Shown here piece by piece: positions 55,919 to 64,000 of a stretch of 64,000 bases of DNA. Position 1 is the stretch's first letter, and every line of letters starts with the position of its first letter. Under the pieces are notes generated by a model. That model was not told where the DNA came from. It did no database searches and was given only the letters and a program-made list of their open reading frames with translations. The stretch comes from Paractinoplanes toevensis (lineage in GTDB: Bacteria; Actinomycetota; Actinomycetes; Mycobacteriales; Micromonosporaceae): positions 124,001-188,000 of the forward strand of contig NZ_BOQN01000011.1 in NCBI RefSeq assembly GCF_018332695.1. Reading direction: 5' to 3'. The position numbers were made by a program, and so were the translations under genes.

Positions 55919-56383
55919 GACGTCGCGGGCGATCCACCCGGGCGTGTCGAAGCGGATGGGCACCGCGCCCACCAGGTCGGCCAGGTGCTTCTCGAGCTGT
56001 TCCAGCTCGGTGGTGCCGATCTGCCGGGCCCACCGGGCGCGGAGCTCCTCGAAGATCGCCTCGCCGGTGCGCAGCACCTCGAAGCCGAGGTCGGTGACCT
56101 GGAGGCGTTTGCGTCGCGCGTCGCGCGGGTCGGTGGCGCCGGCCACCCACCCGCGCTCCTCCAGTACGGCGATGGTCTTCGCCGCGGACTGCTTGGCGAT
56201 CGACAGGCGGCGGGCCAGCTCGGCGGCGGTGTCGGCGCCGTCGGCGATGGCCCGCATCGCGAAGTCGTGCACCGGCCGAACGTCCTCGTGGCCGCGCCGG
56301 GCCAACTCGGCGGTCGCGGCGTCCACGAGCGTGCGGAAGCCGCCGAGCAGCAGCAATGCGAGATCAGCACCCGAGCGAGCCAT
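55889..56383 (-). CDS. MarR-family transcriptional regulator
   Basis: 164 residues, MarR winged helix: DTAAELARRLSIAKQSAAKTIAVLEERGWVAGATDPRDARRKRLQVTDLG (about 50-99), with the DPRDARRK wing usual for the family. The N-terminal helix (ADLALLLLGGFRTLVDAAT) forms the dimer interface. It is divergent from the alpha/beta hydrolase gene across two matching palindromes, which points to auto-repression and control of the hydrolase. Ligand unknown. Confidence 0.92.
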   Translation of the reverse strand: MARSGADLALLLLGGFRTLVDAATAELARRGHEDVRPVHDFAMRAIADGADTAAELARRLSIAKQSAAKTIAVLEERGWVAGATDPRDARRKRLQVTDLGFEVLRTGEAIFEELRARWARQIGTTELEQLEKHLADLVGAVPIRFDTPGWIARDVLPGGEGLGG

Positions 56384-56410
56384 GGAGGCAGGCTACCGCC
56401 CTGGGCAAAA

Positions 56411-56448
56411 GACAGCCTGGCTGTCTATAATTGGACAGCCAGGCTGTC
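56411..56448. promoter_or_regulatory. Two 15-bp palindromes flanking TATAAT, probable MarR operators
   Basis: GACAGCCTGGCTGTC (56411-56425) and GACAGCCAGGCTGTC (56434-56448) are each palindromic around one central base and are exact reverse complements of each other. Their centres are 23 bp apart. TATAAT (56426-56431), a perfect -10 box on the plus strand, lies between them. Both sit in the 80-bp space between the MarR and hydrolase genes, so repressor binding would cover the promoter. Confidence 0.85.
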
Positions 56449-56463
56449 GAATTGAGGAGCGTC

Positions 56464-57303
56464 ATGATCACTCACCACCGCGCCGAGGTCAACGGAACGT
56501 CCCTGCACTACGTCTCGGCCGGGTCGAGCGGCTCGCCGATCCTGCTGGTGCACGGCTTCCCCGAGACCTGGTACACGTTCCACAAGCTGATCCCGCTGCT
56601 CGCCGAGCACCACCGGGTCTTCGCCGTCGACCTGCGCGGCTTCGGCGACTCCGCCCCGGGCAGCGCCGACAGCGCGACCGCGGCCGAGGACCTGCACCGG
56701 CTGATCGAGCACCTCGGGGCCGGCCCGGTCCACCTGACCGGGCAGGACATCACCGGGACGACGGTCTTCCGGCTGGCCGCCGGCCATCCGGAGGACGTGC
56801 TCACCCTCACCGCGATCGAGACGGGCCTCGCCGGGTACGGCGTGGAGGCGCTCGCCGACGTCACCCACGGCGGGGCCTGGCACATCGGGGTGCTCGCCGC
56901 CCCGGGCGTGCCCGAGATGCTGCTGGCCGGCCGGGAGAAGGAGTTCCTGGGGAAGTACGCCTTCCCGGCCCTGACCGCGACCCCCGGGGCGATCACCGAC
57001 GCCGACATCGAGGAGTTCGCGCGCACCTACTCGCGGCCGGACGGCTGGGCCGGCGCGGCGGGCCTCTACCGGTCGATGCTGAGGGAGGGCGACGAGATCA
57101 AGGCGCTGGGCGCGCTGCAGACGCCGGTGCTGGCGGTCGGCGGTGGCGGCGGCACGTTCACCGCCGACATCATGTCCCGGGCGGCGGCCTCCGAGATCAG
57201 CTCGGTGGTGCTGGACGGGGTGGGGCACTACGTCGCGATGGAGGCGCCCGGCCGGTTGGCCGACGCCATCCTCGGGTTCATCCGCGACCTGGAAAAGAAC
57301 TGA
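56464..57303 (+). CDS. Alpha/beta hydrolase (epoxide-hydrolase / haloalkane-dehalogenase-like)
   Basis: 279 residues from ATG 56464 with GAGGAG upstream. [20 protein letters not shown] (about 25-44) and [11 protein letters not shown] are typical of the epoxide hydrolase group. The nucleophile elbow reads [12 protein letters not shown], so the nucleophile is Asp (near 98), as in epoxide hydrolases and dehalogenases. The C-terminal His lies in [12 protein letters not shown]. Repressed by the divergent MarR regulator in all likelihood; it may detoxify an inducer. Confidence 0.85.
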   Translation: MITHHRAEVNGTSLHYVSAGSSGSPILLVHGFPETWYTFHKLIPLLAEHHRVFAVDLRGFGDSAPGSADSATAAEDLHRLIEHLGAGPVHLTGQDITGTTVFRLAAGHPEDVLTLTAIETGLAGYGVEALADVTHGGAWHIGVLAAPGVPEMLLAGREKEFLGKYAFPALTATPGAITDADIEEFARTYSRPDGWAGAAGLYRSMLREGDEIKALGALQTPVLAVGGGGGTFTADIMSRAAASEISSVVLDGVGHYVAMEAPGRLADAILGFIRDLEKN

Positions 57304-57310
57304 CGCAGGG

Positions 57311-59122
57311 TCAGGCGCGGCGGAGCCGAGACGTGACCGTCGTGCGGGAGTAGGTGACGGTGGCCTCGAGGCCGGCCGGGGCCACCACGGTGCCGAACCG
57401 GCCCGAGATCCGGCGGGCGCGCAGCACGGTCAGGTCGCGGCCGGCGTCGCCGTGGATCTCGAGGACGCTGCGCGTGCCGAGGACGGCGTCGCCGCGCACC
57501 TCGATCAGCTCGCCCCGGCAGCGGGACGACACGGTGACCGCGAGGGTGCCGGCCGGCTGCCGGTAGTCGCCGCCGAGGTGCAGCGGCTCCGCGACCCGCA
57601 GCGTGCCGCCGGCGACCACCACCTCGCCGCGGCCGAGTGCCGAGGACGATCCGGCGGCCAGCGTGCCGCCGGCCAGCGTGGTGCCACCCCGGTAGGAGTT
57701 GTCGCCGGTCAGGGCCAGCGTGCCGGTGCCGGTCTTGACCAGGCCGCCACGGCCGGCGATGTCGTTGCGCCAGGTGTCGGCGGCGGCGAAACCACCGGTC
57801 GCCGCATCCAACGAGACGGCGACGTCCCGGTCGAAGGCGCCGTAACCGTCGGCCGCGGCGAACAGGTTCAGCCGGCCCCAGTTCTCCGGGCCGTCCAGCA
57901 GCGGCCAGCCGGCGCCGAGAGCCGTGGTGCGCAGGACGTCGCGGCGCTGGGCGGCGGTCAGGTACGGCAGGCGGGTCTCGAGCAGTACCTCGGCGCCGGT
58001 CGGAACGGTCATCGGGGTGGTGGAGCGACCGCGCGGCAGGCCGTAGGTCAGCTTCGGGGTGACGATGCGCTCGTTGGCCGCCCGGGAGGCGTACGCGTCG
58101 GTGCCGCCGGCGGAAAGGGTGGCATCGAGATACGACCGGGCCTGGGCGCGGGCAGCGGCCTTCAGGGACGCGTTGGCCGGGTCGTTGAGGATCGCGGCGG
58201 CGAGCGCGGTGGCCAGGATACGGCCGCCGATCACGTCCACCGGCGAGTGCATGCCCGCGACGATGCGGGTCTCGGCCAGATCGAACGCCGCTGTCACCAG
58301 CTCCTGGAAACGTTCCGGGATGGCGTACGCGAACGCCAGCGCGGCCAGGTGGAAAGCGTTGGTGTGGCCGCTGGGGAAGCCGCCGTCGTCGGCCGGCGTG
58401 CTGCTGCGCTGGCGCAGCAGCTGCGGGACGACCCGGATCGGGGAGTCGTAGACCGGGAAGCCGAACTCATCCAGGACCCCGGTGTCGATGACCTCGCTGC
58501 GCTCGTTCATCCGCCACGGGCGCGGGTACTGGTAGGCGGCCTTGCTGGGATTTCCCGACGAGTACGAGCCACGCACGGTGTTGACCAGGGTGACCACCTG
58601 GCCGAGCGCGGAGGTGGGCGAGCCGGCACCGAGCGCGGACCCGGCGGGCGCGTCGGCGGGCACGGTGTCGTCGATCTTCGTGGCCGGAGTGCCGGCCGGG
58701 GCGGTGGTGATACCGGTGACGGCGAGCGAGCCGGCCCGGTAGGCGCCGGCGAGCGGCCCCAGTCCGGAGATCACGGCGTAGCTCTGGTGCTGCCGGTCCT
58801 GGATGAACGCGCGGGCCTCGTCGGCGGCGCTGCGGTGTGCGGTGACCCGCACGCAGTAGCGCAGGTTCGCGCGCAGCGTGGCCTCGTCGAGCACGGTGCC
58901 GGTGTTCCAGGCGGTGCCGGTCCGCCACAGCCGCTGCATGCCGGAGAGGGCCCGCACCGCCGCGTTGGTGTCGGCGGTCAGGTTGCCGGTGACATTCGTG
59001 CGGTAGTCGTCTACGAACGGCAGGGCGGTGGAAGCCATCGCCGGGCGACCGCTCAGAAGGGCGGGCGCGGCGGCGGAGGCGACGGCAGCGCGCAGAAGCG
59101 CACGGCGGCTGAGAACGGGCAT
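57311..59122 (-). CDS. Tat-exported PAP2/vanadium-haloperoxidase-fold phosphatase with autotransporter-type repeat
   Basis: 603 residues from ATG 59122, which gives a twin-arginine signal (SRRALLRAAV then a hydrophobic stretch; cleavage near AMAS). PAP2 motifs: KAAYQYPRPW (Lys-x6-Arg-Pro), PSGHTNAFH and RIVAGMHSPVDVIGG (Arg-x5-His), together the acid-phosphatase/haloperoxidase active site. A separate C-terminal part (about 450-600) holds KTGTGTLALTGDNSYRGGTT and AGGTLAAGSSSALG, the passenger-associated repeat of autotransporters, rich in Gly and Thr. The substrate is unknown. The frame extends upstream to 59209 without a better signal peptide. Divergent from the sphingomyelinase-like gene. 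Confidence 0.85.
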   Translation of the reverse strand: MPVLSRRALLRAAVASAAAPALLSGRPAMASTALPFVDDYRTNVTGNLTADTNAAVRALSGMQRLWRTGTAWNTGTVLDEATLRANLRYCVRVTAHRSAADEARAFIQDRQHQSYAVISGLGPLAGAYRAGSLAVTGITTAPAGTPATKIDDTVPADAPAGSALGAGSPTSALGQVVTLVNTVRGSYSSGNPSKAAYQYPRPWRMNERSEVIDTGVLDEFGFPVYDSPIRVVPQLLRQRSSTPADDGGFPSGHTNAFHLAALAFAYAIPERFQELVTAAFDLAETRIVAGMHSPVDVIGGRILATALAAAILNDPANASLKAAARAQARSYLDATLSAGGTDAYASRAANERIVTPKLTYGLPRGRSTTPMTVPTGAEVLLETRLPYLTAAQRRDVLRTTALGAGWPLLDGPENWGRLNLFAAADGYGAFDRDVAVSLDAATGGFAAADTWRNDIAGRGGLVKTGTGTLALTGDNSYRGGTTLAGGTLAAGSSSALGRGEVVVAGGTLRVAEPLHLGGDYRQPAGTLAVTVSSRCRGELIEVRGDAVLGTRSVLEIHGDAGRDLTVLRARRISGRFGTVVAPAGLEATVTYSRTTVTSRLRRA

Positions 59123-59267
59123 GGGTGAATAGTTTTCAAATCGGAGGTCACGCCGGCGAACGCCCGTGGGTCGGGTTGTGAATCTTGAGAGAACGTGACC
59201 TTTTTTCACCTTGGAAGATAAGTCCAGGCCTTCTCATCGACGGGCATCGAACCCTACTGTCCGGTAC
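59123..59267. other. Promoter region shared by two divergent secreted phosphoesterase genes
   Basis: 145 bases. It includes GTGACC-TTTTTT-CACC at about 59194-59212, only loosely like a PHO-box direct repeat (10-base instead of 11-base spacing), and a GGTGAAT near 59126. I see no certain operator. It probably holds both promoters. Confidence 0.35.
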
Positions 59268-60599
59268 ATGTTGCGTATCCAGGCCGGCTCCGCCGCCGTC
59301 CTCCTGGCCCTCGCCGGCATCGCGGTCGTGGCCTCGCCGGCCGAAGCCGCCGCCGGCACCTTCACCGCCCTGACCTACAACGTCGCCGGGCTCCCGGAGG
59401 GCCTGTCCAGCGCGCCCACCCCTCGCGACACCGCGACGACCGCCATCGGGCAGCGGCTCGCCCCCTACGACGTCATCCACGTCCAGGAGGATTTCAACTA
59501 CCACGCCGCCCTGTACGCGGCCGACAGCCACCCCTACCGCACCCCGACCAGCGGCGGCGCCGGGATCGGCAGCGGGCTGAACACGCTGTCCGACCGGGCC
59601 TACGACACCGACGACTTCGAGCGGGTCGGGTGGAACTCCTGCCAGCTCGACTCCGGCGACTGCCTGACCCCGAAGGGCTTCACCTTCATGCGGCAGCGGC
59701 TGGCCGAGGGCGTCTACGTGGACCTCTACAACATCCACACCAACGCCGGCACCAACCCGGGCGACCAGACCTCGCGGGCCGACAACCTCAACCAGCTCAC
59801 CGCGTTCATCGCCGCGCACTCGGCGGGCAACGCGGTGATCGTGATGGGTGACTCGAACACCCGCTACACCCGGGCGGCGGACACCATCGCCGAGTTCACC
59901 GCCGCCAATGGCCTCACCGACGCCTGGGTGAAGGTCGAGCGCGGCGGCGGGCCGCCGGTCAAGGGCAGTGACGCGCTGGTCTGCGACGAGGCCGCGGTCA
60001 CCGACACCTGCGAGGTGGTGGACAAGGTTCTCTACCGCGGCAGCAGGTTCATCACCCTCGACGCCACCGAATACCACAACGAGCACGCCGGTTTCCTGGA
60101 GGACGGCACCGGCCGGATGCTCAGCGACCACTTCCCGATCAGCACGAAGTTCAGCTGGTCGACGAATGCCGCCTTCGCGATGAGCGAGCAGTTCGGCGGG
60201 CCGCACGGGGGCTACTACACCGACATCGACCGGGTGCCGGCGGCCGGCCGGGCGAGTGCGGTCAGCCTGCGGGCCGGCAGCCGGGTCGACCAGGTCGGCC
60301 TGACCCTGAGCACCGGAGCCGTCCTGGCGCACGGCGGCACCGGCGGCACCGCGAGGTCGCTGACCCTGGGCAGCACCGAGTACGTCACCGCGGTCAAGCT
60401 GTGCCAGGGCAAGTACAGCAACACCACGCGGATCTTCTACGTCCAGTTCACCACCAGCACCGGCAACACCCTGGCCGGCGGCACCACCACCGCCGACTGT
60501 GTCACCCGCACCGCGCCCAGCGGCTGGCAGGTGGCCGGTTTCCAGGGCCGGGCCGGGGACGAGGTCGACAAGGCCGGTTTCATCTTCACCAAGAGGTAG
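59268..60599 (+). CDS. Secreted sphingomyelinase C / endonuclease-exonuclease-phosphatase family enzyme with C-terminal beta domain
   Basis: 443 residues from ATG 59268 with a signal peptide (LALAGIAVVASPAEA-A). The catalytic domain (about 30-300) has TYNVAGLP, the metal Glu in HVQEDFNYHA, YNIHTNAG, MGDSNTRY and SDHFPIS, i.e. the DNase-I-like active site with Glu, Asp, Asn and the Asp-His pair. This fits the neutral sphingomyelinase branch; phosphodiesterase on phospholipids or sphingolipids is most likely. The C-terminal about 140 residues (FGGPHGGYYTDIDRV, VDKAGFIF at the end) form a jacalin- or lectin-like beta domain. Divergent from the PAP2 gene, with which it may share a phosphoester pathway. 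Confidence 0.85.
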   Translation: MLRIQAGSAAVLLALAGIAVVASPAEAAAGTFTALTYNVAGLPEGLSSAPTPRDTATTAIGQRLAPYDVIHVQEDFNYHAALYAADSHPYRTPTSGGAGIGSGLNTLSDRAYDTDDFERVGWNSCQLDSGDCLTPKGFTFMRQRLAEGVYVDLYNIHTNAGTNPGDQTSRADNLNQLTAFIAAHSAGNAVIVMGDSNTRYTRAADTIAEFTAANGLTDAWVKVERGGGPPVKGSDALVCDEAAVTDTCEVVDKVLYRGSRFITLDATEYHNEHAGFLEDGTGRMLSDHFPISTKFSWSTNAAFAMSEQFGGPHGGYYTDIDRVPAAGRASAVSLRAGSRVDQVGLTLSTGAVLAHGGTGGTARSLTLGSTEYVTAVKLCQGKYSNTTRIFYVQFTTSTGNTLAGGTTTADCVTRTAPSGWQVAGFQGRAGDEVDKAGFIFTKR

Positions 60600-60601
60600 C
60601 G

Positions 60602-60641
60602 CTCACGTCCGGTCCGTTCCCGCCGAACGGACCGATGTGAG
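60602..60641. terminator. Strong hairpin between SMase gene and PAS/GAF gene, covering the GTG start
   Basis: CGGTCCGTTC (60610-60619) and GAACGGACCG (60625-60634) form a perfect 10-bp stem with a CCGCC loop. The flanks CTCACGT (60602-60608) and ATGTGAG (60635-60641) pair further, with one G-T pair and a bulged C. The hairpin starts three bases after the SMase stop, so it may be its terminator (no T-tract). It also covers the GTG at 60637, so it could hide the start of the sensor gene. Confidence 0.6.
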
Positions 60642-63600
60642 TGTCGGCTACCTCGATCGGCCGGTCGAGAGCGAGGCACGGTTCCGTTCGGTGTTCGACT
60701 GCTCGCCGATCGGCATGGCCGTGCTGTCCCGCAACGGGGCGTGGCTGCGGGTCAACCCCGTAGTCACCGCCCTGCTGGGCTATACCGCCGACGAGATGGC
60801 CGCCCTCGACCTGGCCGGCACGACCCACCCCGACGACCGTGAGGCCGACCAGCGACAGCTGCGGGAACTCCTCGACGGGCGGGTGGACAGCTACCGGTCG
60901 CACACGAGGCTGCTGAGCAAGGACGGGCAGGCGGTGCACTGCCTGATCGCGGTGACACCGATACCCGCCGACGGTGCCGGCGCCCCGGAGAAACTGCTCG
61001 CCCAGGTCGTCGACCGCACCGGTGCCGCCGCCACCGAGGAGGCGCTGCGGCACAGCGAGGAGAAGTTCCGGGCGGCGTTCGACGCCAGCCCGCTGGGTTC
61101 CGGCCTGGCCGGCCAGGACGGCGTGATCCACCGGGTGAACGCGGTGCTCGAGGAGATGCTCGGCCGCCCGGCGGCTGCCCTCGTCGGCCATAACTTCCTG
61201 GAGTTCACCCATCCCGACGACCGCTCCGACAACGAGCGGACCGTCGAGAGCGTGGACGCGGATCCGGGCGCGGTGGCCACTTTCGGCAAGAGATATGTAC
61301 GGCCGGACGGAACGGTCGTCTGGGCCCGGGTGAGCGTGACCACCATCCCGGGTTCGGACGGCCGCCGGGACCGGCTGTTGCAGTGCGAGGACATCACCGC
61401 GCGCAAACTCGCCGAGGAGACGGCCGAGGGGGAGGCGCAGCGACTGCGTACCACGATCGCGGTGCAGCGCGAGGTGACGGCCGCCGCGACCGATCGGGAT
61501 GCCGTGGTGCGGCTGATGGCCGACCGGGCCCTGCAGGTGATCCCGGCCGGTGACTCGGCCGCCGTGCAGCTCATCGACCCGGACGGGGTGACGCTGCGGG
61601 CGGCGGCCGGCACCGGTGCGCTCTCCGACCGGACCATCCCGGCGCTGCCGCTCGACGGTTCGCTGGCCGGCCACGCCATCGCCACCGGCATGACCCTGCG
61701 CACCGGTGACGCGCCCGGCGAGCCGTACGGCAACAGCGAGTTCAGCGCCGTGATCGGGATCCGCTCGCTGATGCTCACCCCGCTGCGCACGCCGGACGGC
61801 CCGATCGGTGTGCTCGCCGTGGCCAGCCGGCACCCCGGCGCGTTCAGCGACTCCGACGAGCGGCAGCTCACCCTTCTCGCCGATGCCCTGGCCGGCGCGC
61901 TGCGGCACGCCGACGACGCCGCACACAAGCAGCACCTGCTCGGCCGGGCCACCGCCGCGGTGCGCGAACTCGAGGAGGAACGCCGGGCCGCGCTGGCCGC
62001 GGTGGACCGGCTGGCCCGCAGCGAGCGCCGGTTCGCCGAGGTCTTCGAGCACAGCCCGGTCCCGAAGATCCTGATCGGGCTGCGCGGCGCGGACCGGGGC
62101 AAGATCCTGCTCGCCAATCCGGCCTTCCGGAACCTGCTCGGCTACGACGACGCCGATCTCGCCGCGGCCGACCTGCCGGCGCTCGCCCTGGCCGCCGCCG
62201 AGGCCGGCGAGAAGGCCCGCGAGGCCGAGCTGCGCCGGTCCGACGGCAGCCTGGTCACGGTGGTCGTGCACCTGCTCGCCATCACCGACGACCAGGGCCC
62301 GCAGTCCGCGGTCGTGCAGCTGCTCGACGTCACCACCGAGCGCCAGGCCCGCGCCGACCTGGCCCGCAGCGAGGAACAGTTCCGCACCGCCTTCGACGGC
62401 TGCCCGATCGGCCTGCTCATCGCCGACGAGCACGGCCGGTTCCAGCGGGCCAACCCGGCCGCGGCCGCGCTCACCGGCCGGCCCCGGGACGAACTCGTCG
62501 GCCTCACCCACCGCGAGATCACCGATCCGGCCGACCTCGACGAGGCCACCCACGGCCGGCTCGCCCTGCTGCGCGGCGCCCACGAGGTCTCCTACGACGC
62601 CCGGATGCGCTGCCCCGGCGGCCGAGTCCTGTGGACCCGGGTCACCCTCGCGCTGATTCCCGGGCCGGCCGGCCGGCGCTGGCGGCTGGTCCAGCTGCAG
62701 GACATCTCCGCCGAGCGGGCCGCCGCCGCGGCCCGGGAGGGCGAGCTGCACCGGCTGCGCGTCACGCTCGCCGTGCAGCGCGAGGTCACCGCCGCGGCCG
62801 GCACCCGCGACGCGGCGCTGCGGGTGGTCGCCGAACGATCCATCGCGGTGTTCGACGCGGCCGACGGGTCCGCGGTCGAACTGGTCGACGGCCCCGACCT
62901 GTACTACGGGGCCACGGCCGGCACGCTGGCCGGTGCGCTCGGCGCCCGGATCGGCATCGCCGGCTCGCTCAGCGGCCACGTGCTCGTCACCGATGCCCCG
63001 GCGCACTGCGCGGACACCGCCGACGACCCGCGCGTCAACCGGGAGGCCTGCGCCCGCCTCGGCATCGGGTCCATGCTGATCGCCCCGCTGCACGCCGAGA
63101 ACCGGGTGATCGGCTGCCTGAAGATCTCCGCGGCCCGGCCGAACGTCTTCGACGACACCGACGAGCAGCAGCTGGCCCTGCTCGCCGACAGCCTCAGCTC
63201 GGCGCTGCGGCACGCCGACGACGCCGAGCGCAACGCGGAACTGCTCGCCGAGCGGACCGGCGCGCTCGCCGCCCTCGAGGCCAGCGAGACCCGGTTCCGG
63301 CTGGCCTTCCAGAACTCGCCGCTCGGCCTGACCCTGATCGGCCTCAACGATCCCGACCGCGGCCGGTACCTGCAGGTCAACCCGGCGATGAGCGCGATCA
63401 CCGGCTACCGGGCCGACGAGCTGACCGAGATGACCTACAAGGAGTTGATGCACCCGTCGGACGTGCCGGCCGACGACACGGTCCGCGCCGCGGTCGCGTC
63501 CGGGCTCGCCCCCTACCGGACCGAGATGCGCTACCTGCACAAAGACGGGCACGTCGTGTGGGTGTCGGTGGCCGGTGCGCCGGTTTACGACGAGCACGGC

Positions 63601-64000
63601 CACCCGCTCTACCTGGTCAGTCAGGTCGAGGACATCACCGAGAAGCGGGCCGCCGACGCCCAGCTGCGCCGCCAGGCCCGGCTGCTCGAACTGATCCCGG
63701 CCGCGGTCATCGTCCGCGACCTCGACGGGACCATCCGCTGGTGGAACGCCGGCGCCGAGACCCTGTACGGCTGGCCGTTGCGGGTCGCGCGGGGCCGCAA
63801 CGTGCACCGGCTGCTCGCCACCGGCTTCCCGACCACCGGCGGCGCCCTCGAATTGCAGGAGGGCCTGGACCGCAGCGGGCACTGGAACGGGCCGCTCGAA
63901 CATCTCACCGCCGACGGCCGCACCGTGACCGTACTCAGCCGGCAGGTGCTGCACCGGCCCAGCGCCGGCGCCGACGCGCAGATCCTGGAGATCAACACGG
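60637..64000 (+). CDS. Giant multi-PAS/GAF sensor protein, 3'-truncated
   Basis: Open from GTG 60637 to the window end (1121 codons) with no stop. Domain order: PAS (about 10-125, FRSVFDCSPIGMAVLSRNG), PAS (about 145-260, FRAAFDASPLGSGLAG), GAF (about 285-425, VQREVTAAATDRDAVVRLMADRA), PAS (about 460-570, FAEVFEHSPVPKILIG), PAS (about 577-690, FRTAFDGCPIGLLIAD), GAF (about 724-860), PAS (about 881-1000, FRLAFQNSPLGLTLIG), PAS (about 1010 on, LLELIPAAVIVRDLDG). The two PAS-PAS-GAF blocks look internally duplicated. No transmembrane segment is visible, so it is probably cytoplasmic. The output domain (kinase, GGDEF or phosphatase) lies outside the window. The reverse strand is also open here, but that frame has no homology I recognise. 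Confidence 0.9.
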   Translation, partial: MSVGYLDRPVESEARFRSVFDCSPIGMAVLSRNGAWLRVNPVVTALLGYTADEMAALDLAGTTHPDDREADQRQLRELLDGRVDSYRSHTRLLSKDGQAVHCLIAVTPIPADGAGAPEKLLAQVVDRTGAAATEEALRHSEEKFRAAFDASPLGSGLAGQDGVIHRVNAVLEEMLGRPAAALVGHNFLEFTHPDDRSDNERTVESVDADPGAVATFGKRYVRPDGTVVWARVSVTTIPGSDGRRDRLLQCEDITARKLAEETAEGEAQRLRTTIAVQREVTAAATDRDAVVRLMADRALQVIPAGDSAAVQLIDPDGVTLRAAAGTGALSDRTIPALPLDGSLAGHAIATGMTLRTGDAPGEPYGNSEFSAVIGIRSLMLTPLRTPDGPIGVLAVASRHPGAFSDSDERQLTLLADALAGALRHADDAAHKQHLLGRATAAVRELEEERRAALAAVDRLARSERRFAEVFEHSPVPKILIGLRGADRGKILLANPAFRNLLGYDDADLAAADLPALALAAAEAGEKAREAELRRSDGSLVTVVVHLLAITDDQGPQSAVVQLLDVTTERQARADLARSEEQFRTAFDGCPIGLLIADEHGRFQRANPAAAALTGRPRDELVGLTHREITDPADLDEATHGRLALLRGAHEVSYDARMRCPGGRVLWTRVTLALIPGPAGRRWRLVQLQDISAERAAAAAREGELHRLRVTLAVQREVTAAAGTRDAALRVVAERSIAVFDAADGSAVELVDGPDLYYGATAGTLAGALGARIGIAGSLSGHVLVTDAPAHCADTADDPRVNREACARLGIGSMLIAPLHAENRVIGCLKISAARPNVFDDTDEQQLALLADSLSSALRHADDAERNAELLAERTGALAALEASETRFRLAFQNSPLGLTLIGLNDPDRGRYLQVNPAMSAITGYRADELTEMTYKELMHPSDVPADDTVRAAVASGLAPYRTEMRYLHKDGHVVWVSVAGAPVYDEHGHPLYLVSQVEDITEKRAADAQLRRQARLLELIPAAVIVRDLDGTIRWWNAGAETLYGWPLRVARGRNVHRLLATGFPTTGGALELQEGLDRSGHWNGPLEHLTADGRTVTVLSRQVLHRPSAGADAQILEINT

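Noticed and set aside
59194..59212. GTGACC-T6-CACC as a PHO box before the phosphoesterase gene
   Set aside because: Repeat spacing is 10 instead of 11 bases and the first unit matches the consensus poorly; not enough to call.
60586..63954. A 1122-codon open frame on the reverse strand
   Set aside because: It is antisense to the PAS/GAF gene, has a low-complexity Gly/Val/Arg/Asp-rich composition, and no motif is recognisable. High-GC codon bias produces such shadow frames.

Overview
The window is GC-rich (about 70% or more by eye). Genes are packed tightly with many ATGA/GTGA overlaps, GTG and TTG starts are frequent, and twin-arginine and actinobacterial lipoprotein signals are present. This fits a large-genome filamentous actinobacterium, plausibly Micromonosporaceae (Actinoplanes-like), but the family assignment is inference. 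I saw no rRNA, tRNA, CRISPR array, transposase or prophage genes, and no gene-free stretch exceeds about 200 bases.

Region 1 (1-21983) is a siderophore locus. It begins inside a large non-ribosomal peptide synthetase (partial A-T-E, then C-A-T-E, then C-A-T, with no thioesterase). A heterodimeric ABC exporter with one degenerate ATP site, an alpha/beta hydrolase, a siderophore-interacting flavoprotein and a Kef/NhaP-like antiporter follow. A 19-bp iron box (15901-15919) precedes a second operon: 2,3-dihydroxybenzoate synthesis (dhbA, dhbC, dhbE, dhbB), an ornithine/lysine N-monooxygenase and a phosphopantetheinyl transferase. The product is predicted to be a mixed catecholate-hydroxamate peptide containing serine (probably D-Ser). 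The aryl carrier domain and the release enzyme are not obvious in the window.

Region 2 (21945-28484) is a mixed set: an MBL-fold hydrolase, two DHFR/RibD-like reductases, HxlR and AraC regulators, a secreted glycosidase, and a three-domain TIR/deoxyribosyltransferase-like protein that may be an immune or NAD-metabolising effector.

Region 3 (28601-49522) starts with a hybrid histidine kinase and a cupin protein. It continues as a long catabolic supercluster: a CMD-family protein, a ribose-type ABC importer, a LysR regulator, then a meta-cleavage-like set (extradiol VOC dioxygenase, aldehyde dehydrogenase, FAH hydrolase, small VOC protein, alpha/beta hydrolase, GlcG/HbpS-like and MetE-like proteins). 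A second set holds an aldehyde dehydrogenase, an LhgO-like oxidase, an amidohydrolase, a ThDP enzyme and a malate/lactate-type dehydrogenase. The gene combination is unusual and its substrate is unknown.

Region 4 (49534-64000) holds SMI1/KNR4-like and HAD-like orphans. A two-component system follows with a lipoprotein and a MacAB-type efflux system. Next come a MarR regulator divergent from an alpha/beta hydrolase with a striking paired-palindrome operator, a Tat-exported PAP2 phosphatase fused to an autotransporter-type repeat, a secreted sphingomyelinase-like phosphodiesterase, and a giant PAS/GAF sensor that runs off the window end.
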